This document shows, in pieces, positions 34,435-47,287 of a stretch of 64,000 nt of DNA. Origin of the DNA: Papaver somniferum (Eukaryota; Streptophyta; Magnoliopsida; Ranunculales; Papaveraceae); assembly GCF_003573695.1 (NCBI RefSeq), contig NC_039368.1, positions 82,474,374 through 82,538,373 of the forward strand, read 5' to 3'. How positions within the stretch are numbered: position 1 is the stretch's first letter; each line of letters begins with the position of its first letter. The notes beneath the pieces were generated by a model. It ran no database searches, was not told the DNA's origin, and was given only the letters and a program-made list of their open reading frames with translations. The position numbers and the translations under genes were made by a program.

Positions 34435-36791
34435 CTGCTCGGTCGAACTCACAAGCGTTGTTATCTCAAGCTTGATTGTCAAGTTTAGTTGCAAAACTAT
34501 AAGTTTTGATTTCTAGTCTACTTTTAGCTAAGTCTCGGACTAGGATAATAAGTGTAGTTGAGCTCTAGACTCCATGTCGTTCACCATGTAAAGACGAAGA
34601 ACTACTCAAGGAACTGGTGGATCTTCATCGACAAAAAGGTATGTGGAGACTTGAACTTATCTATCACTCAAAAGTCTATTTACTCTATCTCCTATCTTGA
34701 GACAAAAATTGTATTGCTATATAGATTTCGATTATACATATTTGCTATTTCGAGCCGAGTTTATATCGCTTATCTATTTCTCGAAATATGTGTTGGTAAT
34801 CTTTCGCTTTGGCCAAATTCATCTTTACAAGTGACGAAAGTCATGTTGATCATTTCAATATCTTGAAAATTGCTTTGATAAAAAATAGTGTGTGAATAAC
34901 TTCTATATAACATCCTCTAAGAATGTTTCAATGATTGAAATGAGAGTTTAGAATATACAACCATGATTGGATATAAACATTGTATGTGAACTCATACTTG
35001 TGTAAGTCCAAATTCTTTGAACCAAAGTATGCGTACTTTACTGGTTTAGGATGTCTGGGAGCTAAGTCCTTGTACCTGTACGCGTACTGCTGGAAGTTCA
35101 CATCCCTTGAATTTTTGCTGGAGTTTGTGAACTAAAAACAAGCTCAATCCGGGTACTTAAGTATGCGTACCCATATGCGTACTTAAGTGGGTTATTTTCT
35201 AAAAACGGTTTATTCATTAACTAAGACATTTATAAAATAAGGACTGCAATCTTTGCAAACCGTGGCTATAATGTTCATGAATCGATTCGAGTGAATCAAA
35301 ATCGTTTTTTCTTTGATTGTGTCTTATATACTTTTATGAGATCTAAGAAATTGAACAACTCTCTAACTAGTTCTTTTGAGTCATGTGAACTTGTTATGGT
35401 GAAGATGAATAAGGTTGATCATATGGCTAACCATTTGGTTAACTAATGTTGAATCAACTAAGTGTACACGTTTAGGTACGGTTATTCAAACCTAAACGAA
35501 GTATATTTAATTTGTGTATAACAAGCTAAGATTAGATCTAACGGTTGAAAGATATTAGCTTGAATCTAATCAGGTTTTCATCTAATGGTGAATATTGAAT
35601 GCTTTGTTACTAAGTTAACATTGATTGCAAACCATATTTTGAAATCTATATAAAGGAGAACTCTATCAACTGGGAAACCTAATCCCCACACCTCCTGTGT
35701 GATACTAGTTGTATAAGCTAGAGTCGATTCTCCTTTAACCTTAGGTTTCTATCGAGACCCTGTAGGTTAACGACTTGAAGACTTCATTGGGATTGTGAAG
35801 CCAAACCCAACTATTTTATTTGTAGTTGCGTGATCTGATCTTGCTGTTTCTATCGTGATTGAGTGCAATCGTAAGATTGGCTTGAGATTTATATCTCGAT
35901 AGGCAAGATAGAAAAGAAGTCACAAACACCTTCGTCCCATCGTTTGTGATTCTGCAATATCTTGTTTCGCTAGTCGATTAAGATTATTGTGAGGTGATTG
36001 ATAATTCTAGGATGTTTATTGGGAATATAAGTCCGTGTTACCGATTGGTTCATGTTCACCTTAATTTATCACAAGACGGAACAAAAACTCGTAGGTATTT
36101 CTGTGGGAGACAAATTTATCTATTCCTATAGACTTTTCTGTGTGAGACAAATTTGTTTATTAAAGTCTTCGACTTTGGGTCATAGCAAATCTTAGTTGTG
36201 GGTGAGATCAACTAAGGGAATCAAGTGCGTAGTATCCTGCTGGGATCAGAGACGTAAGAAGTGAAACTATACCTTGGATCAATGTGAGATTGATTGGGAT
36301 TCAACTACAGTTCAGACCGAAGTTAGTTTGTAGTAGGGTAGTATCTGTATCGGCTTAATACAGTGTGTGTTCAATCTGGACTAGGTCCTAGGGTTTTTCT
36401 GAATTTGCGGTTTCCTCGTTAACAAAACTTTTGGTGTATGTGCTATTTCTTTTTCGCATTATATTTTGTTATATAATTGAAATATCACAGGTTGTGCATT
36501 GAATCGATCAATTGGTAAATCCAACCTTTGGTTGTTGATTGAAATTGATTGATCCTTGAACATTGGTCTTTATACCGTTCAAGTTAATTTCTCTTGTATT
36601 CAATTAGAATCGCAGATTTCTATTTGCTTGAATAAGGATTGAATCGAGAAATTGAGATATAACTATTTGATATACTTTTTATTAAAATTGAGTCTAACTG
36701 TCTAGTTGATTCTCTTAAAAGTATATTGGACTAGTCCATACAAATTGGTAAGCGAGATATTGGGTGAGGTTGTTAGACCCCCACTTTTTCA
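34435..36791 (+). mobile_element. Solo LTR of an element 2-related SIRE-like copia, plus orientation
   Basis: Starts TGTTAGAGCACTGCTCGG and ends GACCCCCACTTTTTCA, the reverse complement of the element 2 LTR ends. Length 2357 bp is close to element 2's 2417. Flanks AGCAC (34430-34434) and AGAAC (36792-36796) form a 5-bp duplication with one difference. No primer site, gag or second LTR is present. Where element 2 has GTTCGCGGAC decamers, this one has GTATGCGTAC and GTACGCGTAC repeats (35025-35190). Confidence 0.87.
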
Positions 36792-36862
36792 AGAACCACC
36801 TCATTGTCTTCTCCCAGTGTTCTCTCCTTCTCATGTTTATGACCGTTCTGCGAATAAAATAG

Positions 36863-37048
36863 AAACTTTTCAAACACATTATTGTGAGAAGAGGTTATTG
36901 GTACTACTTCTACCACTTGCAAAATTGGAAAGTGGAGGTGACAATGGATGAGGTATCTTACAAAATTGAGGGTTTCCAAGTTTCAAAAGACGGAACTGCA
37001 ACTGAAGAGAATGAAGAGTTTATCGGTACTACTTTTACCACTGTTTAA
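36863..37048 (+). other. Short unrecognised open frame beside the solo LTR
   Basis: Stop-to-stop frame of 61 codons, ending MDEVSYKIEGFQVSKDG then EENEEFIGTTFTTV. Residue use looks protein-like but there is no known motif. A GGTACTACTT(C/T)TACCACT phrase occurs twice (near 36899 and 37025). It may be the last exon of a gene disrupted by the LTR, or chance. Confidence 0.2.
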
Positions 37049-37198
37049 ACCTTGAAAAACGCTTAGGTTGTGAGCTACTTGTAAACCAAAAGACTGACCA
37101 GTGACTCATCACACTCCGTAGAAATTGGATTTTTACAGATCTTTCTCTTCCTTGAGTTAACCGGTAAATGACTTCCTCACTCAACCCTCTTAATAAAA

Positions 37199-37199
<1 letters not shown>

Positions 37200-37240
<41 letters not shown>
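37200..37240. repeat. (AT)n microsatellite
   Basis: About 20 uninterrupted AT units. Confidence 0.95.
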
Positions 37241-37242
<2 letters not shown>

Positions 37243-37574
37243 AAGACTGTACGGATCGGTGACGGGTAGTCAGGTAGCTGCGCACCTCAGCTAGATAGAC
37301 AATTTACAAATCCTATCAATATAAAGGAGAACTCAGTCCGCAAATATTGAAAACAGAAGACGAACCTAAATAAATAGGCACAAACCCCATTCTCAATGCC
37401 TTACGCCTATTCTTATGCACCATGTCAAAAAATTCAATTTGGCATGACATGTGGCATGGCATATGAGTTTCTTCACTATGGTAGATATTGCAAATTTGAT
37501 TAAAGGTATATATTTAATTGTGTTGGGTGGGACCCTAATGAATAAAAAACATATATGTGTTTGTGTGGTGGGGT

Positions 37575-38000
37575 ATTTATAAAGAAAAAGGATCTACGGA
37601 CACTCTTAGATGGACAAGGTCAGACATGATATGCACCATTTTCTCCACAAAACCCTAACGACAACGAATTTATATCTAATATTTTGATGATATGTTCATC
37701 TTATAAGACTTTACATTCTTACCAAAAATGAATGCAATTCGAGATAGCAAACCTCACCATCTACCGATCTTAATTTCAACCGTTAATTTTGAACGATTGA
37801 TATTCAAAGGGATAAATGGTGGTCTGATACATCTCAAATTATTCTCATGTTTTATAGGAATGTAGAGTCTTATAAGATGAACATATCATCAAAATATTAG
37901 ACTTAAATGCATTACCGTTGGGTTTTGTGGAGAAAATGACGCAAATCATGTCTGATCTTGTCCATCTAAGAGTGTCCATGGATCCTCCCTCATTTATAAA
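37575..38000. mobile_element. Mutator-type MITE (37584-37991) with 9-bp target duplication
   Basis: The perfect 9-bp duplication ATTTATAAA lies at 37575-37583 and 37992-38000. The 408-bp element has long inverted repeats. The left begins GAAAAAGGATCTACGGACAC and the right, reversed, begins GAGGGAGGATCCATGGACAC. The pairing continues through CTCTTAGATGGACAAG and the CTCCACAAAACCC block to the centre, so the whole unit can fold back. No ORF. A diverged half-copy lies at 58862-58990. Confidence 0.88.
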
Positions 38001-38123
38001 TATTTTAGTATTAGAATATATTCAGTGGGACCCTTTAGATATAAAAATATATTAGAAAAGTGAAAAGTAGGAGAGAATGAGAGATTATATATATATATAC
38101 ATATATATAATTACTCAGAGAAA

Positions 38124-38152
38124 GAGAACCATCAAGTGGTCTGATGGTTCTC
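38124..38152. repeat. Perfect 11-bp hairpin
   Basis: GAGAACCATCA, a 7-bp loop, then TGATGGTTCTC. It is preceded by ACTCAGAGAAA, a phrase that recurs before the next hairpin as ACTCAGAGATAAAGAAACC. The two are probably related foldback units. Confidence 0.7.
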
Positions 38153-38301
38153 ATGCTCTCTCCCACTGCGGAGGTCGAACCCTTGTAATAGCTTTGGAAA
38201 TCCTAAATGAGTGGATTTAGGAGTATTCTAAAGACCACTGTTCTAAACTATCAAAAAAAAAATACTCAGAGATAAAGAAACCATCGTTGGAGATGGAAAG
38301 A

Positions 38302-38334
38302 CCATCGAGCGATGGAATCTCTATCGCTCGATGG
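38302..38334. repeat. Perfect 12-bp hairpin
   Basis: CCATCGAGCGAT, a 9-bp loop, then ATCGCTCGATGG. Surrounding sequence repeats the CCATC/GATGG theme several times (38281-38343). Confidence 0.75.
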
Positions 38335-38344
38335 AAACTCCATC

Positions 38345-40161
38345 ATGTGTGCCTATATGTTATTATTGACATATAGGCATATGAGTTTGGCAGTTTGGCA
38401 TACCCCTAATGGGTGCGTATATTAAAAATCCGATGTTTGACATATGCATAGAAATAAGCCTTCCAACGGTGTTATATAATTCTACCCTAAATAGACAATA
38501 CATAAACTTCAAGGTAGACAAACACACTACCATTAAAACAAATTCCAAAAACAAAAACCAAGTCTAGCTACCTCAAAGACTTATCAGAATATTCCAGAGT
38601 GTTAAAATATCAACCAACATAACCGAAGTAGCATTGGAGCAGATAAAGTAATAAAAGAGTGCGGGCTCCCATTCACTCATCAAAATACAAGCATAATTAG
38701 AGTACGTGGTAAGCATATAAAACTATCCAACAGCAGTACTAACATAAGCAAGCGAAGTTGAGCTGTGAAACTATCGGGAAAAGCAATTGAGGCTCCTCCT
38801 CCTAGAGACTCCCTCATTCACCCGCAATAATTCAAAGATTATAAGTCAGATCACCACTCGTGAATTGGTTGAAAAGAAAAGGAGGAAGAAGCACTGTTAC
38901 CACCCAATGACAGGAATGAAGCGATAGGTGACCCGGTTGCAGTGGTATATGCCAGACTTCTCTAACATCTCCCACTGCAAAGTCGCGAAAGGGACTCTCA
39001 CTTTTGAAGAGACAAGATGGACACTGCACTGCCAAGTCCTGGTGCCAAAATGATGATAAAAAAAAACATTAAATAACAATGAAAAAAAAAGAAAAATCGA
39101 ATAAGAGAAAGAGAAAGAGAAATTAAGGACATATATAACTACCTCGATGGTTTCTCGGATCTCGGTCGGTATGTCGAGAGTAGGTGGGCGTGGTAGTCGC
39201 GGGTACGGTACCCTGTCCGGCTAGAACCTTCCTACTTCCCACTGCTCTGTGGAGTCGAACATATCGCCAACGACCGTCATTGTTACCAAAAAGACACACG
39301 AAAGCACAAACACAGTGAATCTTGACGTTGGAACACTCTACCGTGTCGCCAATCAAAGGAAATAGATTGGCCTGCACAGGTACTCTGTGACACAATGGGC
39401 AATGAACCACCAATCTCTGCTAAGATTTGGGAACCCAAATCTTAAGATGGATTTCCCTAATCCTCTTACCCCTTCCAGCAGACGACTCAATACCAGGAGG
39501 GACTTCAGGTTCCATGCTACCATGATCAATTCCATTTCCATATGATGATATCTATGTAAAAAAATGACAGCAAAATACAGAAAAGGAATGAACACACAAA
39601 TGCGGAAAAAGATATACTATCAACCAATAATGCTAATCATACTTAGGCATCCCTAACTACAAGTATAAGGAGAATTCTAGCATGAGATTTTTCAGTGACA
39701 AACATTCAAAAACAAATCAAGGTGATTGTATATTTGCTTTTACTTTATTCATCTTATACGATTCATTACACTGAGTAATAATTACTTACTAATGAAACAT
39801 GGGTAGCAGTATAGCCTACCCTTATATCCAACATTGTGTCCTTACTATTATATATAATATAGTATGATATGATTGGGGAAATTTTCTTGTTGATTAAAAC
39901 AGTTCAACGGTAAGAAATTTGAATGTTGAATAATATAGTATAAATTTGCATATCATCATGCATTCTTACTGATTACACAATTTACGTGTGGTTTTCTTTG
40001 ATAGGAAATTTATGCCTTGCATTGCAAACAGGTTTAGATCACTAATCCCTCTTCTAGTTTACAAAGTATCGGGTTTTAGTTGATACAATGTGTCGATATA
40101 CAAATTTTTGTTTTTGTTACTGGATATCTTTTTACATATGCTTTTTTTAATGCAATATGGT
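38345..40161. other. Intergenic region with unrecognised minus-strand frames
   Basis: Minus-strand frames at 38832-39079 and 39123-39413 (96 codons, with MVVHCPLCHRVPVQANLFPL) overlap others and match no family I know. The 39100-39420 part is less AT-rich than its surroundings, so an old gene or transposon fragment is possible. The rest is AT-rich and featureless. Confidence 0.3.
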
Positions 40162-42785
40162 TTATTTATTGGAAAATTTCTTGTTTGGTCCTAGGTCCAT
40201 ATAGTTATTTATAGTAGGGTCCAATCGGATTTTTTTTTTATCCGGAGGTCTAAAATTAATTAAAACATGGAAATGTCCATAATGCCCATTACTACCAAAC
40301 GTGTGTGTCTACACTGCTTACAAATTTGAGTACATATCTGGTACACTGCTTAAAAATTCGAGTACATATTTGCTACACTGCTTACAAATTTGAGTACATA
40401 TCTGTCGCACTGCTTAGAAATCTGAGTACATATCTGTTGTACTGCTTACAAATCCGATTATATATCTGAATGCTTACAAATTCGAGTACATATTTGCTGC
40501 ACTGCTTCCGGGTAGAGTACAAATCTGTAAGAATCAATGATAAATAAATTAGAAAACGTCATATATGTACTGATAGGTAATACACAAAAAAAAACTGAAA
40601 AACAATTGATAATAACAATTTATGAGTCTTGTGACTCTATAGATTATCATTTCCACATAGTGACTAAGGGTGAAAAAAACAGTTGTGTATCAGGTGGTCT
40701 CTGTTTGTAGCATGAAGCAAGAAATGGGTATTCCAGTGAGACAGCAATATCGCACAACAGCAGGTAGTCAGGAAACTTGTGGTAGAAAAAAGAATTGTTC
40801 TGCCTCAGAGGTCTACATGATTTTGGGAGAACGATAAAGCTTTCAAAAAATAGTATCAGTTAACAAAATCACATTATCTAACTGTAAATATTAGGCTAAC
40901 CTTTTACTTATCCGCATGCCCATGAGCCTACATTAGGCCATTTGGCATTTAAGAAACTACACAGGGTGAGGTCTATCTATCCAGTTGAGGATAACAGTTC
41001 CAGAGCAGTAAACAACATCGAGAAGATGCACCAAGCTACTATTCTATTTATTTTGGTATGTATGACAAAAGCAACAAAATCCGAGCAACATACATGTTCC
41101 AGGTGCACCTCTGCCTGCTAATTTTTCTTCTAATGAGGATGTGGATGAAGGGAATGGAGTAATTTATATAGCTGAGATGCATCCACTGGTGATCCAAAAT
41201 TGAGTAACGCAGAACGGGTTCCCACCTTCACCTGTCCGTGATAGATAAGATACAAATTGTATCATGAATCTTAAAAGGAAATACAGAAAAGAGGAAGACC
41301 ACATAAGAGGAAGAGCACATACACATGAATCAAAATCCCCTTCAATTCTTCACCAAGTGGAGCACCAGCAATGAGTAAGATACAGTCATGCAATTCCAAT
41401 TTAACTCCTTCAATTCTTATCTCTCTAAAGATACCCAACGCTTCTAATGCATTTCAAGAACACTTATTCATCAAACACTTCACAACATCACTAACAAACA
41501 TAAAATTCAAATGCTACACATATGAATCAAAGAAGGTCTATAAACAAATCTAAGCAAAACCCAATTGTGTACATTATTTTCATCAACTATATCCCCACAA
41601 ACTTTTAAAACAGCAAGAGAAGTATAAAATTTAGGACGAACTCTGGACAGTGATGTTTATCAACAATTGATAATAACAAAAGAAAACTGAAAAATAAACC
41701 ATAAAAGTATCAGATCTACTAATGAAATAAACACAAAACATGATTGTTTATTTAGATCTGAACTTGTTCCACCAAAATCCACCAGTATATCATATACGTA
41801 CCGATGATTAATACACAAAAACAACTTAAAAGCATATCAAAAACAACAAAAATGAAACTAAAATCAGTTGCATGTGAAAACCAAGTAATGAATCTCTAAA
41901 AACCAGAATCGAAACACTTTTTTTCTTCAATATTCCATATATATACTTCTAGATCGAAGAAGAAAAATATCAAAAACTACAAAAATAACAAAATTAAAGC
42001 ATAATTTTTCAGTACATCATATATGTACTGCTGATTCATAATCTAAACTTCAGCTGCATGTGAAAAACTAGTAACGAATCCATGAAAAAAATATAATGGA
42101 AACTGAAAATCATTGTTAATATACATACCTGGAAACACAAACAATCTTCTCGTCGTAAATCATAACGATGCATCTTCTTCTTCTTCTTCTTCTCAAAAAT
42201 AAACTAAGTTTCTATCAGTACGGGATATACGTACTGTTAATTCATATACAAAAAAGAACTGAAACACGTCTAAAACATCTAAAATGGAAGTGGCATAATC
42301 GAATCTAGCAACGAAATGAACAAAAAATGTGATTATTCATCTAGATCTAATATATAGTAGACAAATCAACCATGGAGATCGAAAACATAATCAAGCACAA
42401 CAATGATTAGATCGCCAAAACCTTAAAAGAAACATTACAATGGAAAATCTTCATCATCTGATTCGGTAGAAACGAGAAAGAACAAAAACAAATCTTCATC
42501 TTCATCTGCAACAATGGTGAGAGGAAAGAGAAGAAGAAAATGAATATGAAATGTGAAAAATATTTCTCATGCTTTTAACATATTAAATAGGAAATGTTAT
42601 TTGTGGTATTTTCATATTATGTATACCTGATCTCGCACGTGTGCAGGACCCGGGCTAAAAAAATTTGGTCCATTTTCATGTTTTCTTTTAATTATGGACC
42701 TCTGATTACTGGACTTTAATGGGTGGACCTGCTACTAACTAAGAACACTATAATGGTACCTATTGGTAATTCCTACTTATTTATT
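40162..42785. mobile_element. Non-autonomous MULE-like element (40171-42776) with 9-bp target duplication
   Basis: The 9-bp duplication TTATTTATT lies at 40162-40170 and 42777-42785. The termini form an imperfect inverted repeat of about 110 bp. The left has GGTCC...AGTAGGGTCCA...GGAGGTCTAAAATTAAT; the right, reversed, has GGTACC...AGTAGCAGGTCCA...AGAGGTCCATAATTAAA. No transposase is encoded. The left end carries a 32-bp minisatellite. The interior repeats a phrase around CATATATGTACTG followed by ATTCATA or AATACACAAAAA (near 40557, 41790, 42005 and 42219). Confidence 0.7.
40314..40528. repeat. Minisatellite, 32-bp unit, about six to seven copies
   Basis: The unit reads about CTGCTTACAAATTTGAGTAC then ATATCTGGTACA. 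Copies diverge at a few positions and the fifth to last are shorter or decayed. It is subterminal in the MULE-like element. Confidence 0.85.
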
Positions 42786-44369
42786 TTCCTATAAATATTT
42801 TTTTTGCATATAATATCATTATGAATTTGAGCATTTTGTAACCATTTTAAAGTCGACCCTGGATACAGGGGAAAAAAGTACATGTAAAAAGATATCCATT
42901 AACAAAAACAAAAATTCATACAATGGCACATTGTATTTTTCACACATGACTACATGAGACACATTTTGACAATTAACTTAGTAGTATTGCGAATAGTAAA
43001 TGTATTCATATACTGAAATGAAATTTTGTATCAAAAAAACTATTCATATGCAAATAATCAAATGCAAGAGGATAAATCATGCTATAAATTTCACATGTGT
43101 AAACTAATTTTTTTAAAATCTATAACATTTTCTTCAACAATTTAGAAGTGGCGTAATAAATTTGGGGTTTTGCAAATCCTAAATTGAAAATCGCTTTAGA
43201 TTTTATGGGAAAGTTAATTACAAAAAATTTAATGTGAAAAAAAGAATTTACAATTTGTAATATAGGTAAACACCTATTACCTCGAGTTCTTTTTGCATGT
43301 GAATAACAAAAATATGAATGATAATAGGTTATATAGAACAATATCTGGATTCATCGACTCAAGCGTAATATTTACAATCTCGTTCAAGAAGGTGTGTTAT
43401 AGTAAATGCTCGTTTACGCCCACATACCTTGGTATATCGAGTATGTTTTAAAGTTTGGATGCCAGACTATATTTTGATTTAGCCTACTAAAATTAGCTTT
43501 TTTATAAAATAGAATATGTAATAGAGTCTTAGGATTTTCCAAATTACTTAAGAAGAATGAAAATTGAAGATCACATTAAGACTTTAATTTGAAGAAACTT
43601 CACCGAGGTAATAAATACAGGTCTGGTCTTTCATTTGCGACTCTTTTCTATTTTTGCTACGGTATATATATATATATATATATATCATAGCAAGAGTGGA
43701 GGACTTTAACAAATGATCATATTTAAAGAAGATCATATCACGGATTAGCTTTTGTTAAGTCTAGTGATGTTTCAACTTCCCGAATTCTTTTTTGTCGAGA
43801 ACTCGAAACTAAACTTGAGAGAAAGTACAAGTATTTCAATTCGAATGCATTCTTGATCTTGTATAGTTTTGTTTTAGGTATTTTACTACTAATAATTTTC
43901 ATTCTTGAGTTCACGAACTCAAAAGTTTTAGTTTTTGAATCTATTGCTTGTAAAACTCAAAAACTAAACTCAATAAGTCAATTACATTCACAAACCTAAA
44001 TAGGTAAGTTCACGAACCTAACATAAAAATTTCTTTTGATACCTTTTTTAAATTTGAGTTTGCCAACCTAGTGAAATTTTTTTTTCCTGAGGCTTAACGC
44101 GATCTGAGTTTGTGAACCTAAAAGGATGAGTTCGCGAACCTAGTACAAGAAAAGTTCCCCTACGACTTTTAACCTTTTGAGTTCACGAAACTCAAGTCTT
44201 GAATGTTTTCTAATCTTATTTGTGTTTGCTTTCTCGTAACTATAAATATTCGGAATTCTATTTTCTTTCTTATGAATTCACGAAGTCATCATCTGATCTC
44301 ATGGACTTAAAAGATAAACAAGCCTGTTAAGAATCAACCTAATAAACTTTTGGCTTTCGACTCATTCAA
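42786..44369. other. Intergenic region with dispersed GAGTTCACGAACCT motif
   Basis: AT-rich. An (AT)n run lies at about 43662-43685. From 43795 to 44290 the motif GAGTT(C/T)(A/G)CGAAC(C/T) and variants recurs about eight times with 30-80 bp spacing, reminiscent of decamer clusters in copia LTRs here. It is possibly a decayed LTR fragment. No gene. Confidence 0.4.
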
Positions 44370-44530
44370 GGTTTTGTTTATTTTTTGTCCTTGTCCCTAG
44401 ATATTTGATGATTTTACTCAAGTCTTTAAGGTACGCATACCCGTCTTCAATTTGATCCATCACTATTTATTTTCAAAGTCTAATTTTGGTTCAAAAACTT
44501 TCTGCAGGACATGCACGACATGAGAGTACG
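44370..44530 (+). pseudogene. Fragment of an At2g33490-like gene (end of exon 1, intron, start of exon 2)
   Basis: GTCCTTGTCC...GATGATTTTAC(T/C)CAAG followed by AAGGTACGC corresponds to the last ~50 bp of exon 1 and the donor of the intact gene at 31000-31050. After about 75 bp, TGCAGGACATGCACGACATGA corresponds to the exon 2 acceptor region (31164). Stops interrupt the frame and no later exon is seen. Confidence 0.7.
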
Positions 44531-44877
44531 GGAGCTTTAAACGTGTTCAAGACTAGGGAGCCACGACGCCGTTACCTATTCGTTGATCATGTACGGGAGC
44601 AACAAGACATATATACTTCACCAGGATCAGTTGGCTTTGTTTTCATCTGCATTCAATTGTTCGTCAATGAAATTTGTAAATATTTGGAAGTTTATTCTTT
44701 TAATATATCAACTTTTTTTTTGGTCAAAGAAAAGAATAGCGCCCCCATTCGATGCGGATTCAGTGGTAGTTAAAACACTTATGGTAGACCAAAAAAATGT
44801 CAAAATTTTTTTGTTAGGGGAGAACCGTCATAGCGGTTACCATGAATAGCTAAGACGATGTTAAACAATATTGTACT

Positions 44878-45039
44878 TGTTGTAGGGCCTACGACCCATA
44901 GATGTGTGGCCCAACTAGGGTTTGCCTTTCCATGTACATATATATGTATATATATGTTATTGTATCCATGTAACCCTACTACTCATATCAATAAGAAACT
45001 TCCTGTCTCTTTACCTTTCTCTATTATTCTACTACAACA
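44878..45039 (+). repeat. Copia 5' LTR, 162 bp
   Basis: Pairs with 52421-52570; a TATATATG microsatellite expansion accounts for the extra 12 bp. It is followed by CGTTATCA, where the primer site should lie. Confidence 0.9.
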
Positions 45040-46854
45040 CGTTATCATGTACGAAGCTATACCGCTGAGCTAGATTGGATCGGTTGATATTTTTTCCATG
45101 GATGCGTTACCAGGTATTTCTTTTGAACAAAGAATATTCGTTTCATAGTATATATTAGGGTTCACGAAATCGTGATTATCAAACATAGAGGTTTAACCGT
45201 TAGATTTTGATGAAACTTTAGTATGCTCAACCCAATTAGTCTTTGTTTACTCTGTTAAAATTTCAATCAAATCGGAATATGATATAATCTCCAAATTCTA
45301 ATTTTAGTAGAACTGTCTTCGTTCAGAAAACCCTAATTATAACAACGTCGAAAAACCTATGTTTCGTAAAATTTTAACTGTTGGATTATTCTGTAATTTT
45401 TATATGTGGTATATGTTATCCTCATAGAGATACTGTAAAACCTTCATAAAGATCCAACCATGGGAAGCACTCCAAAGTACGTGATATTTCCTGCCGTGTC
45501 CACAAAAACGTTAATCGAAACAGTCATACGACGTCATAAATATCGTTTTATCTAGCCGTTGAATTTCTTTGAAATTTTAATATGTTTGTCTAAACATTCT
45601 GATGAATCTACTGTAAAATGTTCATCTTGATCGGACAATGATGCATTTATCTGCAGATCAGAAAAGTTGAAAGAAGAATTGTATCAATTTTTAGGGTTAA
45701 CGATATGTTTTGGGCTCAAATGCTCATATGCTAATAGTGGACCATTTATCAACCCAATGGACCGGGTATTGACCAAATAGTTTATCATACTTTGTCTAAA
45801 CCAATTCAATTCTAATTTGACCTTTTGAACACAGAAGTACTTGAGCACCATTAAAGAGTTTATGATGTGGAAGTTTGTGTGCACAAGTACAGTACTTTCG
45901 TCATAAAAATCTTCAACTTGTAAATATACACCTTTAAAAGAGGAAGCCATACCTTCAACATTTCCAAGGCGACATACGAAGTTCAGACGATGTAATGCTT
46001 TAAATGAAGTTTGTCGAAATATTTATTTCCCCCCAAACTTGAATGTTCAGTGGGATGTAATCCACTTGTTAGACTATAATGAGTCAATAATTTTGACAAT
46101 TATATGTTGTAATTAAAATCACACCTCACGTTTTGTGGAAAGAAACTCACAAAAGTTTCGATGAGTGAGAGATGTAATTCTAGCTCCAGTAGTAATGATA
46201 CAAAGTAAATGTATCTACCTATAATGGGACAAAGATGTAATTCTGACTCATACCAAAGAGAGTTGCAAATCTTGGTATAAGCATTTTACTGAGAATGATA
46301 CAAGCGTTGTAATGCAAGTATCATATATTAGTAGTCAACTACAAGAGATATAGGGAGTTTAAAGGAAATCGAACACACCATATTCTTGGAGAAGGTCATG
46401 CCCTAGTCAATACACTTACCCATTTTTTTCTTACCTTTATTCAATCGAATTCGTATGGTTAGATTCTACACTTTGATCCTAAATTGTTGTCTACATGATA
46501 GTTTGACATATATTTCCTTAACTAAAATAAAGAAATTTTTTTGCGAAGAATTAAATTCATTGTCTGCACTTATGGAATGAAAAGTATATCATTTCCATGA
46601 GATTGAAATACTCTAAAGAACTTGAGATATACTCAAAATTACTTGAGTGATAAGGATCATTCGTATATTATGATGAAAAGTATATCATCTGCATGAACGG
46701 TAACACTCTAAAGTAAATGAGATAGATTTTATTTTGTTACGTAATAAGGTCGCACCACTTGTTACACGAAACTCTTAAGGAATTTAAATTAGTTTTTGAA
46801 CTATTTCCTTATAATATGACTACGATGATTGGATCATCGAGCGAATCAATGCTC
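45040..46854 (+). other. Copia leader and gag region, decayed beyond recognition
   Basis: An ATG at about 45100 (MDALPG) could be the gag start. The region from 45160 to 45680 has the long 5' part common to such elements, but no gag motif survives. Confidence 0.4.
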
Positions 46855-46960
46855 AAATTTTGTTTCCAAGATGGAACAAAGATTAAAAGTCACAAAAGCT
46901 CTATATGTACCGGGTGCTAATCACCTTGTTAAATTCCAAAGAGACCCATGAAAGTGGATA
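46855..46960 (+). pseudogene. Copia GAG-pre-integrase remnant
   Basis: FQDGTKIKSH, a one-base frame change, then KALYVPGANHLVKF. This is the ALY(V/A)P region between protease and integrase in Ty1/copia polyproteins. Stops follow. Confidence 0.65.
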
Positions 46961-47287
46961 TAATTGATTGCATCTTTTATAGTCTCTAATATACTTGGAA
47001 GGAAATATATCTTGGAGAAACTAATGAGTCAATCTAGTGAAATGTAAATCACTAGAGTATTTGGATTATTGAATCCATATTGACTTCGACGATGAAATAT
47101 TGGGAATTGACTCATACGGACTTTGACATAACCATAAAGGCACTTTGGTTATGACATGATGTTTCGTTTTGAAAGGACTCATACGTACATCACTGTGTTT
47201 GAGTGGACGAGACAACGAGAAAAAGATTTACATAATGCGAAGTAACAATGTATCTCTCAATAAGTGTTTTCTAAAGTACCAGATGCA

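Noticed and set aside
37200..37240. AT run as a possible matrix attachment or origin site
   Set aside because: A plain microsatellite with no further supporting motif.
39123..39413. 96-codon Cys-containing minus-strand ORF as a zinc-finger gene
   Set aside because: Cysteines do not form a known spacing, neighbouring frames overlap, and no flanking exons could be recognised.
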